Shown here: piece by piece, positions 1 to 8,900 of the stretch | Numbering within the stretch: the stretch's first letter is position 1 | Layout: each line of letters starts with the position of its first letter | Assembly (NCBI RefSeq): GCF_036057275.1 | Contig: NZ_CP107945.1 | Span: 5,208,001-5,272,000 of the forward strand | Origin: Streptomyces sp. NBC_00390 | GTDB taxonomy: Bacteria; Actinomycetota; Actinomycetes; Streptomycetales; Streptomycetaceae | Direction: 5' to 3' | DNA length: 64,000 bases | The notes under the pieces: generated by a model | Databases searched by the model: none | What the model saw: only the letters and a program-made list of their open reading frames with translations | Told to the model about the DNA's origin: nothing | Program-made: the position numbers and the translations under genes

Positions 1-1
1 C

Positions 2-2146
2 CCTGCCGACCAGGCCACCAAGTGGTACGGCGACTTCGCCAAGCTGGTCACCCGCCTGACCAAGGGCGAGCCGGGCAACCCGCTCAAGGGCATCGAGGAG
101 ACCGGCGACTACGAGGTCGACGAGAAGAAGCGCACGGTCGCCATCCACGAGAGCGGTGTCGCGAAGGTCGAGGACTGGCTGGGCATCGACAACCTCTACG
201 AGTCGGTGAACACCCCGCTCGTGGGCTACCTGAACAACGCCATCAAGGCGAAGGAACTGTTCAAGAAGGACAAGGACTACGTCGTCATCGACGGCGAAGT
301 CATGATCGTCGACGAGCACACCGGCCGTATCCTCGCCGGCCGCCGCTACAACGAGGGCATGCACCAGGCGATCGAGGCGAAGGAAGGGGTGGACATCAAG
401 GACGAGAACCAGACCCTCGCCACGATCACCCTGCAGAACTTCTTCCGCCTCTACGGCAAGCTGTCCGGAATGACCGGTACGGCCATGACGGAGGCCGCCG
501 AGTTCCACCAGATCTACAAGCTCGGCGTCGTCCCGATCCCGACGAACAGGCCGATGGTCCGTCTGGACCAGTCCGACCTGATCTACCGCACCGAGGTCGC
601 CAAGTTCGCCGCGGTCGTCGACGACATCGTCGAGAAGCACGACAAGGGGCAGCCGATCCTGGTCGGCACCACCTCGGTCGAGAAGTCCGAGTACCTCTCG
701 CAGCAGCTGAACAAGCGCGGTGTGCAGCACGAAGTCCTGAACGCCAAGCAGCACGACCGGGAGGCGACGATCGTCGCCCAGGCGGGCCGCAGGGGCGCCG
801 TCACCGTCGCCACCAACATGGCCGGCCGCGGTACGGACATCAAGCTCGGCGGCAACCCCGACGACCTCGCCGAGGCGGAGCTGCGCCAGCGCGGCCTGGA
901 CCCGGTCGAGCATGTCGAGGAGTGGGCCGCGGCGCTGCCCGCCGCGCTGGAGCGCGCCGAGGCGGCCGTCAAGGCCGAGCACGACGAGGTCAAGGAGCTC
1001 GGCGGTCTGTACGTGCTGGGCACCGAGCGGCACGAGTCGCGGCGTATCGACAACCAGCTGCGCGGTCGTTCCGGCCGTCAGGGCGACCCGGGCGAGTCCC
1101 GCTTCTACCTGTCGCTCGGCGACGACCTGATGCGGCTGTTCAAGGCGCAGATGGTCGAGCGCGTGATGGCCATGGCCAACGTGCCGGACGACGTCCCGAT
1201 CGAGAACAAAATGGTGACGCGCGCGATCGCGTCGGCCCAGTCGCAGGTCGAGCAGCAGAACTTCGAGACGCGTAAGAACGTGCTCAAGTACGACGAGGTG
1301 CTCAACCGGCAGCGCGAGGTCATCTACGGTGAGCGCCGCCGCGTCCTGGAGGGCGAGGACCTGCACGAGCAGATCCGCCACTTCATGGACGACACCATCG
1401 ACGCCTACATCGAGGCCGAGACCGTCGAAGGCTTCGCGGAGGAGTGGGACCTGGACCGCCTGTGGGGCGCGTTCAAGCAGCTCTACCCCGTGAAGGCGTC
1501 GATCGAGGAGCTGGAGGAGGCGGCAGGCGACCGGGCCGGTATCACCGCCGAGTTCATCGGCGAGTCGATCAAGGAAGACATCCACGAGCAGTACGACGAG
1601 CGCGAGAAGCAGCTCGGCTCGGAGATCATGCGCGAGCTCGAGCGCCGTGTCGTGCTGTCGGTCCTGGACCGCAAGTGGCGCGAGCACCTCTACGAGATGG
1701 ACTACCTCCAGGAGGGCATCGGCCTGCGCGCAATGGCGCAGAAGGACCCCCTGGTCGAGTACCAGCGCGAGGGCTTCGACATGTTCACCGCCATGATGGA
1801 AGGCATCAAGGAGGAGTCCGTCGGCTACCTGTTCAACCTGGAGGTCCAGGTCGAGCAGCAGGTCGAGGAGATCCCGGTGCAGGACACGGCGGAGAAGACG
1901 TCGCTGGCCAAGCAGGACGCCGTGCCTGCGGGCGCCGGCCGGCCGGAGATCCGTGCGAAGGGCCTGGACGCCCCGCAGCGTCGCGACCGGCTGCACTTCT
2001 CGGCTCCGACGGTGGACGGCGAGGGCGGCATCATCGAGGGTGACCTCGTCGACGACGACGGCTCGGCACGGTCCGAGTCGGACGGGATGACGCGCGCGGA
2101 GCGGCGCAAGGCGCAGAAGGGTGCCAGCCGGCGCCGCAAGAAGTAG
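2..2146 (+). CDS. secA: Preprotein translocase ATPase SecA (3' part)
   Basis: SecA is the cytoplasmic motor that pushes unfolded preproteins through SecYEG. The reading frame is open from the first bases of the window, so the 5' part lies upstream. Visible are the end of the first nucleotide-binding domain and the SGMTGTA segment, then the second motor domain with TNMAGRGTD and the arginine-rich QLRGRSGRQGDPGESRFYLS motif, and finally the scaffold and wing domains. The tail is acidic then strongly basic (ending SRRRKK) and has no Cys-rich zinc finger, so the SEC-C metal site of many bacterial SecAs is absent, as I expect in streptomycetes. A strong terminator follows at once. The family assignment is certain; only the N-terminus is missing. 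Confidence 0.98.
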   Translation, partial: PADQATKWYGDFAKLVTRLTKGEPGNPLKGIEETGDYEVDEKKRTVAIHESGVAKVEDWLGIDNLYESVNTPLVGYLNNAIKAKELFKKDKDYVVIDGEVMIVDEHTGRILAGRRYNEGMHQAIEAKEGVDIKDENQTLATITLQNFFRLYGKLSGMTGTAMTEAAEFHQIYKLGVVPIPTNRPMVRLDQSDLIYRTEVAKFAAVVDDIVEKHDKGQPILVGTTSVEKSEYLSQQLNKRGVQHEVLNAKQHDREATIVAQAGRRGAVTVATNMAGRGTDIKLGGNPDDLAEAELRQRGLDPVEHVEEWAAALPAALERAEAAVKAEHDEVKELGGLYVLGTERHESRRIDNQLRGRSGRQGDPGESRFYLSLGDDLMRLFKAQMVERVMAMANVPDDVPIENKMVTRAIASAQSQVEQQNFETRKNVLKYDEVLNRQREVIYGERRRVLEGEDLHEQIRHFMDDTIDAYIEAETVEGFAEEWDLDRLWGAFKQLYPVKASIEELEEAAGDRAGITAEFIGESIKEDIHEQYDEREKQLGSEIMRELERRVVLSVLDRKWREHLYEMDYLQEGIGLRAMAQKDPLVEYQREGFDMFTAMMEGIKEESVGYLFNLEVQVEQQVEEIPVQDTAEKTSLAKQDAVPAGAGRPEIRAKGLDAPQRRDRLHFSAPTVDGEGGIIEGDLVDDDGSARSESDGMTRAERRKAQKGASRRRKK

Positions 2147-2171
2147 GCGTGCGCGGTGAGTACCACATGAG

Positions 2172-2211
2172 GGCCGGGGCCGGACACCGAGCAGGGTGTC
2201 CGGCCCCGGCC
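2172..2211 (+). terminator. Intrinsic-type terminator after secA
   Basis: A perfect 17-bp inverted repeat (arms 2172-2188 and 2195-2211) with a 6-nt loop starts 25 bases after the secA stop codon. There is no long T run, which is normal for Streptomyces terminators. Confidence 0.85.
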
Positions 2212-2923
2212 TCTTGCGTATCCCGACACGCGGCTCGGTCCTGGTGGTCGTGGGTGAGCAGCTTCTTTGCATCGGCCGCGCTCGCGACGAGCGCTGAGCC
2301 GCCAGGACGAGGAGCAGTTCGTCACGGTCCTCGGCTCTCCACGACGTGCCCTCCGGCACGCCGGGCCAGTGCGGGCAAGGCGCCAGGCGGGTGGACGGGG
2401 GCGTCTGGCGCCCTTTGCTGCCCCCGGGAGGGAAGAGGCCCGGCCGGGCCGGACCGGGCGGCCTGACGGCCGCCCAGTGGGCGCGGTCGTACCGGTCCGC
2501 GGGTCCGATCGACCCGACCGGGCCCGGTGCCGGCCGGGTCGACGGTGAAGTCGCCCCGTCCGCCGGCTCCGAGCCGACTCCGCCTCGCCCGGGCGGGTGT
2601 TCCCGCCGTGTGCCCGGTCCGGTCCGGGAGGGACCGGTCGCTCCGCCCTCTGGGTGCGTGCCCGGTCCCGTCCGTGTCCTTGGTGTGCGGCTCTGGGGCC
2701 CGCCCGGGACTGGGGCGCCCGTCCACTTGGGATCAGGCCGGGTGCCACTCGGCCCCGCGCGTCCCTTCGTGGCCGGCGGGGGCCGGCCGGGGCCCGCCCC
2801 GGTCCGGTGCGGGGTCCGTTCCACCGGGTGCGGCCGGGTGCTCCGGTGCGAGCCGTCCACCTGGTGTCCCTCCGAGGGCCCCGGCGCAGGTCCGGTGCGG
2901 CCCCGTTCTCTCGTGTACCCAGG
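2212..2923. other. Gene-free GC-rich stretch between secA and the Rv3235-family gene
   Basis: About 700 bp with no convincing gene. Long frames are open on both strands only because stop codons are rare in this extreme G+C composition; their products are low-complexity Pro/Arg/Gly chains with no family resemblance. It contains a perfect 8-bp hairpin (gggcggcc, 4-nt loop, ggccgccc) at 2456-2475. The flanking genes converge on it, so no promoter is expected here. Confidence 0.5.
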
Positions 2924-3346
2924 TCAGCCCGCCCCCGTCCGTTCGCCGCCCAGTTCCACCGCCGCGCAGCGCCAGCGCAGGTCCCGGCCCTGTTCCAGGC
3001 GGAAGGCCATTGCGCTGACCCGGTCGCCCGAGCCGATGCGGGCGAAGGCCTCGATCACGCCCGGGCCGGGGTGGAACTCGCCGCAGTGGCGGATCACCGG
3101 GGTCACCCGGTCCACCGGGCGCAGGGGTGCTCCTGGGGCGAGACGGACCAGCTGGTCGTACGCCTCGCCGATCGTGTGGCCGAGCATCCAGTGCACCGGC
3201 CGGCGGCCGCTCAGCACCGCCAGCAGACGGTCGGCGAACCAGTAGTGCGGTTTGTGCTGCCTGCTCCGGGCGCGTGTCAGTGCTGCCGCCGCTGCCACGG
3301 CCGGCCGGTTCTGGTCACGTCGTCCTGCGGGCCGGGTCCTGTCCAT
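2924..3346 (-). CDS. Rv3235-family small protein
   Basis: A 140-residue protein of unknown function resembling the actinobacterial Rv3235 family, which tends to lie near secA. The N-terminal 25 residues are basic and Ala-rich; the folded part begins near HYWFADRLLAVLSGRRP and runs through RVSAMAFRLEQGRDLRWRCAAVEL, an alternating beta pattern with conserved Trp and Arg. I chose the ATG at 3346 because a GGGGG stretch lies 8 bases upstream and the longer frame (to 3475) adds only a low-complexity Arg/Gly segment. It converges on secA. No catalytic motif or membrane segment is visible. The family call rests on recognition of the C-terminal pattern and on position, not on a search. Confidence 0.75.
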   Translation of the reverse strand: MDRTRPAGRRDQNRPAVAAAAALTRARSRQHKPHYWFADRLLAVLSGRRPVHWMLGHTIGEAYDQLVRLAPGAPLRPVDRVTPVIRHCGEFHPGPGVIEAFARIGSGDRVSAMAFRLEQGRDLRWRCAAVELGGERTGAG

Positions 3347-3626
3347 GCAGATCGCCCCCGATGTGCCGGTCCCGGAATGAGTACCGGGAGGTAACTTCGT
3401 TGGTGATCTTCTACGGCGTGCTCCGCGCCGCCGCAACGCGTGCATCCCCTTCGCGGACCGCGCCACAGGATTCACCTATCAGGGTGACCGGAACCCGTAC
3501 CGGCCCTTGTCGCACGGGCATCCAAGGGGGTGCGGTGTGGACGGTGCACAAAGGCGGCGGCGGCACCCGGAAGGGGTACGCCGCACGTATCCTGAGGGCG
3601 TCTCCCGACTACGAAAGCGGCCATCC

Positions 3627-4133
3627 ATGCGCGTCTACGTCCCCCTGACCCTCCCCGGTCTTGCACAGGCGTACAAGGCGGGCGAACTGGCTCCCGGCCC
3701 GCTGACCGCCTACGCCGTCACGCCGGCACTGCGCGAGTGGTACGTCTCCGACGACATCGAGGAGCTCGAGTACGCCGCGCTCAACCGCGCCGCCGCCGCC
3801 TCGCTGCGCCTGCTCGCCGGCGTCCCGGACGCCCCCCGCCGCCGCGTGGTCGTCGCCGTGGACGTACCGGACCAGGACGCCGTCGCCGACCCCGACCGCG
3901 CGCTCGACCCCGCAGCGCTCGGCGAGGTTCGGATCGCCGCCGCGGTGCCGATGGCCAAGGCGGCCGCGGTCCATGTCGACGCCGACGACGCGGTGGCCGA
4001 CGTCCTTGCCGCGGTGGATGCCCTGGGCGCCGCCGACCACGGTGACGAGGACGCCCGCTTCACGGTCGACGGCGCCGAGGACCACGAGCTGCTCTGGTAC
4101 GGCGTGCAGGAGATCCCGAACATCGTCGGCTGA
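3627..4133 (+). CDS. Conserved hypothetical protein, DUF6912-like
   Basis: A 168-residue soluble protein starting MRVYVPLTLPGL, a start typical of an actinobacterial uncharacterised family (DUF6912). It is acidic and Ala/Val/Asp-rich, with a beta strand near the start, a central helix-rich segment around EELEYAALNRAAAASLRLL, a second strand (RRVVVAVDVPD) and an acidic C-terminal half ending ELLWYGVQEIPNIVG. There is no signal peptide or membrane segment. The ATG at 3627 was preferred over upstream codons because the family begins at this MR(V/I)YVP motif and the preceding residues are low-complexity. The HAD gene starts 56 bp downstream, so the two may be co-transcribed. Function is not known. 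Confidence 0.75.
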   Translation: MRVYVPLTLPGLAQAYKAGELAPGPLTAYAVTPALREWYVSDDIEELEYAALNRAAAASLRLLAGVPDAPRRRVVVAVDVPDQDAVADPDRALDPAALGEVRIAAAVPMAKAAAVHVDADDAVADVLAAVDALGAADHGDEDARFTVDGAEDHELLWYGVQEIPNIVG

Positions 4134-4189
4134 TCCACGGCAGGCCCTGGCCGCCACGGGTTGTCGGAGCCACCCGGTACGGTTTTCAC

Positions 4190-4855
4190 ATGGGGAAGCA
4201 CAGCACGCACCTGGTCTGGGACTGGAACGGCACACTGCTCGACGACATCGGCGCGGTCATCTCCGCGACCAACGCCGCCTTCGCGGAGATCGGTCTGGAG
4301 CTGATCACGCTCGAGCGCTACCGCGAGCTGTACTGCATCCCGATTCCCCGCTTCTACGAGCGGCTGATGGGCCGGCTGCCCACCGAGGCCGAGTGGGCCG
4401 TCATGGACGAGGCCTTCCATCGGCACTACACCGAGCACCGCATCGGCTGCGGTCTCACCGACGGGGTCGAGGACCTGCTGCGCGAGTGGCAGCGGGCCGG
4501 CCGCAGCCAGTCGCTGCTGAGCATGTACGGGCACGAGCAGCTGGTCCCGGTCGTGCGGGGATACGGCATCGAGAGCCACTTCATCCGCGTCGACGGGCGC
4601 ACCGGCCCGTCCGGCGGCACGAAGGCGCTGCACATGGAGCGTCATCTGAAGGCCCTGGACGGCGCCGCCGTCCCCGGCCGCACCGTGGTCATCGGGGACG
4701 CCGTCGACGACGCGCTCGCGGCCGCGCACGTCGGTGCGCGGGCCGTGCTCTACACCGGCGGCTCGCACAGCAGGGCCAGCCTGGAGTCGGTGGGCGTGCC
4801 CGTGGTGGACACGCTCGCCGAGGCCGTGGAGGAGGCACTGCGTCTCGCCGCATGA
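4190..4855 (+). CDS. HAD-superfamily hydrolase (phosphoglycolate-phosphatase-like)
   Basis: A 221-residue cytosolic phosphatase of the haloacid dehalogenase superfamily. Motif I is DWNGT at residues 11-15, with Asp11 as the expected nucleophile (the second acid of the usual DxD is replaced by Asn). A helical cap domain follows, then a Lys-bearing segment (GGTKALHMERHL), and motif IV is VVIGDAVDDALAA near residue 165. The length and cap position fit the phosphoglycolate phosphatase/beta-phosphoglucomutase group, but the substrate cannot be read from sequence. The Asn in DWNGT is common in one actinobacterial subgroup and need not abolish phosphatase activity. It converges with the PfpI-family gene. 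Confidence 0.9.
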   Translation: MGKHSTHLVWDWNGTLLDDIGAVISATNAAFAEIGLELITLERYRELYCIPIPRFYERLMGRLPTEAEWAVMDEAFHRHYTEHRIGCGLTDGVEDLLREWQRAGRSQSLLSMYGHEQLVPVVRGYGIESHFIRVDGRTGPSGGTKALHMERHLKALDGAAVPGRTVVIGDAVDDALAAAHVGARAVLYTGGSHSRASLESVGVPVVDTLAEAVEEALRLAA

Positions 4856-4914
4856 CGGCGTGCCAGGAGCACCGCCTCGGTGGGGAGCGCAGAAGCGCAC
4901 CCCGCCGACAGGGC

Positions 4915-5481
4915 CTAGGTGACCGGCGACTTCGCGCGCAGCACCTTGATGAACTCACGCATCCACGCCGGTTGGTCCGGCCAGGCCCGCGACGAGATCA
5001 GCGTGCCGTCCACGACCGCCTCCGCGTCCTGGAAGGACGCCCCTGCCGCCTGCATGTCCAGCTCCAGCGCCGGGTACGCGGTGACCCTGCGCCCTTCGAG
5101 GCTGCCGATGGCCGCCGTCAGCAGCGGGCCGTGGCAGATCTGCGCCACCGGTTTGTCGGCGTCGAAGAAGGCCTTGAGGATCTTGCGCAGTTCCGGGTCG
5201 TTGCGCAGATACTCCGGAGCCCGCCCGCCCGGGATCACCACTGCGGCATACTGGCCGGGGTCGACCTCCGAGAAGCCCAGGTCCGCAGGCCAGGTGTAGC
5301 CCGGCTTCTCGGTGTAGGTGTCGAAACCCGGCTCGAAGTCGTGCACGACGAACCGCAGCTTCTTACGGGTGGGTGCCGCGATGTGCACCTCGTACCCCTC
5401 CTCCAGCAGTCGCTGGTAGGGGTAGAGGACCTCCAGCGACTCCGCGGCATCCCCGGTGACAATCAGGATTTTCGTGGTCAT
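4915..5481 (-). CDS. DJ-1/PfpI family protein
   Basis: A 188-residue class I glutamine-amidotransferase-like protein. The nucleophile elbow is ICHGP with Cys116 followed by His117, and the preceding strand KPVAQ is typical. The acidic residue that pairs with the cysteine in this superfamily is probably Glu14 or Glu17. PGGRAPEYLRNDP (near 84-97) is the usual PfpI oxyanion-side loop. Members act as glyoxalases, deglycase-type chaperones or stress proteins; the exact role here is unknown. It is monocistronic and convergent with the HAD gene. A TTGACA hexamer lies on the minus strand at 5587-5592, but no good -10 accompanies it. Confidence 0.92.
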   Translation of the reverse strand: MTTKILIVTGDAAESLEVLYPYQRLLEEGYEVHIAAPTRKKLRFVVHDFEPGFDTYTEKPGYTWPADLGFSEVDPGQYAAVVIPGGRAPEYLRNDPELRKILKAFFDADKPVAQICHGPLLTAAIGSLEGRRVTAYPALELDMQAAGASFQDAEAVVDGTLISSRAWPDQPAWMREFIKVLRAKSPVT

Positions 5482-5926
5482 GGCTGCTCCCGGTGTTCGG
5501 GCTGTCGACGGTGTCCGTGGTGCCCCAGATCAAACGTGCACCGCCGTCGGATGCTTGCCAAGTGGGCTTTTGTCGCTGTCCAGAGTGTCAAACTTCGGAC
5601 CCCGCTTTTGTACACATACGGCTCATGACGGTTCGGGGGTGCGGGGCGATAGCCTGGACCCGTGATCAGCGCGATATGCCATGGGGGCAGCGAAGCCCCC
5701 TCGAGGCACCGCCCCGCGACAGCTGGGGGACCGCGCCCGGAGCGCCACAGCGCCCGGGCGATCGCTGATCGTCTCTGTCCGACCCGTCCGCCAGAAATGG
5801 CCGGAACCGGCTCGGGCATCTCTCACCGCGGCATAACGTCGAATCCGACCGGAGACCCCGCGTCATGGCGTTGCGCCGCACATTTCACCTACGTCACGCA
5901 ACGGCGCGCGACAGGAGCCAGAGGAC
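5482..5926. other. Divergent promoter region (PfpI gene / glutamate dehydrogenase)
   Basis: 445 bp without a supportable gene. It must hold the promoters of two divergent genes. A 7-bp inverted repeat CGTTGCG (5869-5875) / CGCAACG (5897-5903), with centres 28 bp apart, lies just upstream of the glutamate dehydrogenase ribosome binding site and could be an operator or a leader hairpin. I do not find a GlnR-type box here. Small open frames in this interval are not conserved-looking. Confidence 0.4.
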
Positions 5927-8900
5927 ATGCAGACCAAGCTGGACGAAGCCAAGGCCGAGCTGCTCGCACGGGCTGCCCGGGTAGCTGAGAACAGCCCGGT
6001 CGGGGGGCACCTTCCGACTGGGGCCGAGCAGGGGAAGCGTCCCGACCGGGACACTTTGCTCTCCTATCTCCAGCGCTACTACCTGCACACCGCTCCCGAG
6101 GACCTCACCGACCGCGACCCGGTCGACATTTTCGGTGCGGCGCTTTCCCACTACCGGCTCGCCGAGAACCGCCCGCAGGGCACGGCGAACGTCCGGGTGC
6201 ACACGCCGACCGTCGAGGAGAACGGCTGGACCTCCAGCCACTCCGTCGTCGAGGTCGTCACCGACGACATGCCCTTCCTCGTCGACTCGGTCACCAATGA
6301 GCTCTCCCGGCAGGGCCGCGGCATCCATGTCGTGATCCACCCGCAGCTGGTGGTCCGCCGCGATCTGACCGGCAAGCTGATCGAGGTGCTGCCGGACGGG
6401 AGGAACACCGAGGACCTGCCGCACGACGCGCTCGTCGAGTCCTGGATCCATGTCGAGATCGACCGCGAGACCGACCGCGCCGACCTGAAGCAGATCACCG
6501 CCGATCTGCTGCGCGTCCTGTCCGACGTCCGCGAGGCCGTCGAGGACTGGGAGAAGATGCGCGACTGCGCCCTGCGCATCGCCGACCAGCTGCCGGACGA
6601 GTCCCTCGCCGACGATCTGAACGCGGAGGAGGTCGAGGAGGCGCGCGAGCTGCTGCGCTGGCTCTCCGAAGACCACTTCACCTTCCTCGGATACCGCGAG
6701 TACACGCTCACCGAGAACGACGCGCTGGCCGCCGTGCCCGGCACCGGGCTCGGCATTCTGCGCTCCGACCCGCACCACAGTGAGGCCGAGGACCACCCGG
6801 TCTCCCCGTCCTTCAGCAGGCTGCCCGCCGACGCCCGCGCCAAGGCCCGCGAGCACAAGCTGCTCATCCTCACCAAGGCCAACAGCCGGTCCACCGTGCA
6901 CCGCCCCAGCTACCTGGACTATGTCGGCGTCAAGAAGTTCGACGAGCAGGGAAATGTGATCGGCGAGCGCCGGTTCCTCGGTCTGTTCTCGTCAGCCGCG
7001 TACACCGAGTCCGTGCGCCGTGTGCCCGTCGTGCGCCGCAAGGTCGACGAGGTGCTGAAGGGCGCCGGCTTCTCGCCCCACAGCCACGACGGCCGTGACC
7101 TGCTGCAGATCCTCGAGACCTACCCGCGCGACGAGCTCTTCCAGACCCCGGTCGACAAGCTGCGCGAGATCGTCACCAGCGTGCTGTACCTGCAGGAGCG
7201 CCGCCGGCTGCGGCTGTACCTGCGCCAGGACGAGTACGGCCGCTACTACTCCGCGCTCGTCTACCTGCCCCGCGACCGCTACACCACCGGCGTCCGGCTG
7301 CGGATCATCGACATCCTCAAGGAGGAGCTCGGCGGCACCAGCGTCGACTTCACGGCCTGGAACACCGAGTCGATCCTGTCCCGGCTGCACTTCGTCATCC
7401 GCGTCCCGCCCGGCACCGAGCTGCCCGATCTCACCGACGCCGACACCGAGCGCATCGAGGCCCGGCTGGTGGAGGCCGCCCGCTCCTGGGCCGACGGCTT
7501 CGCCGAGGCGCTCAACGCCGAGTGCGGCGAGGAGCGCGCCGCCGAGATGCTGCGCCGCTACGGCCACGCCTTCCCCGAGGGCTACAAGGCCGACCACTCG
7601 CCGCGCGCCGCGGTGGCCGACCTGGTCCACCTGGAGCAGCTGCGCCACAGCGACAAGGACTTCGCCCTGTCGCTGTACGAGCCGGTCGGCGCGGCGCCGG
7701 GCGAGCGCCGGTTCAAGATCTACCGCATGGGCGACCAGGTCTCGCTCTCCGCCGTGCTGCCGGTCCTCAACCGCCTCGGCGTCGAGGTGATCGACGAGCG
7801 TCCCTACGAGCTGCGCTGCACCGACCGTACCCATGCCTGGGTCTACGACTTCGGCCTGCGGATCCCGCTGCCCGCCGGCAACGGCGGCGACTACTTCGGC
7901 GACGACGCCCGCGAGCGCTTCCAGAACGCGTTCGCCGCGGTGTGGACCGGTCAGGCGGAGAACGACGGCTTCAACTCCCTCGTCCTGGGCGCCGGGCTCA
8001 CCTGGCGGCAGGCCATGGTGCTGCGCGCGTACGCCAAGTACCTGCGTCAGGCCGGTTCGACCTTCAGCCAGGACTACATGGAGGACACCCTCCGTACCAA
8101 CGTCCACACCACGCGGCTGCTGGTCTCGCTCTTCGAGGCCCGGATGTCGCCGGAGCGGCAGCACGCAGGCACCGAGCTGACCGACGGTCTGCTCGAGGAG
8201 CTGGACGGCGCGCTCGACCAGGTCGCCTCGCTCGACGAGGACCGGATCCTGCGGTCCTTCCTCACCGTCATCAAGGCCACCCTGCGGACGAACTTCTTCC
8301 AGAGCGCCGGCGATGGAGGCAGCAAGGGGCAGGCGGCGGGCGGCGAGCCGCACGGCTATGTGTCGATGAAGTTCGACCCGCAGGCGATCCCGGACCTGCC
8401 GGCACCCCGCCCGGCGTTCGAGATCTGGGTCTACTCCCCGCGTGTCGAGGGCGTCCACCTGCGGTTCGGCAAGGTCGCCCGCGGCGGTCTGCGCTGGTCC
8501 GACCGGCGTGAGGACTTCCGTACGGAGGTCCTGGGCCTGGTCAAGGCGCAGATGGTGAAGAACACCGTGATCGTGCCGGTCGGCGCGAAGGGCGGCTTCG
8601 TCGCCAAGCAGCTCCCGGACCCGTCCGTGGACCGTGACGCGTGGCTGGCCGAGGGCATCGCCGCGTACAGGACCTTCATCTCCGCGCTGCTCGACATCAC
8701 CGACAACATGGTCGGCGGCGAGGTGGTCCCGCCGGCCCAGGTGGTCCGCCACGACGAGGACGACACGTACCTCGTGGTCGCCGCCGACAAGGGCACCGCG
8801 TCGTTCTCGGACATCGCCAACGAGGTCGCCGTCTCCTACGGCTTCTGGCTCGGCGACGCCTTCGCGTCCGGCGGTTCGGCCGGATACGACCACAAGGGCA

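Noticed and set aside
2250..2923. Several overlapping open frames of 90-300 codons after secA
   Set aside because: All give Pro/Arg/Gly/Ser low-complexity products on both strands, with no start signals; the stretch is treated as gene-free.
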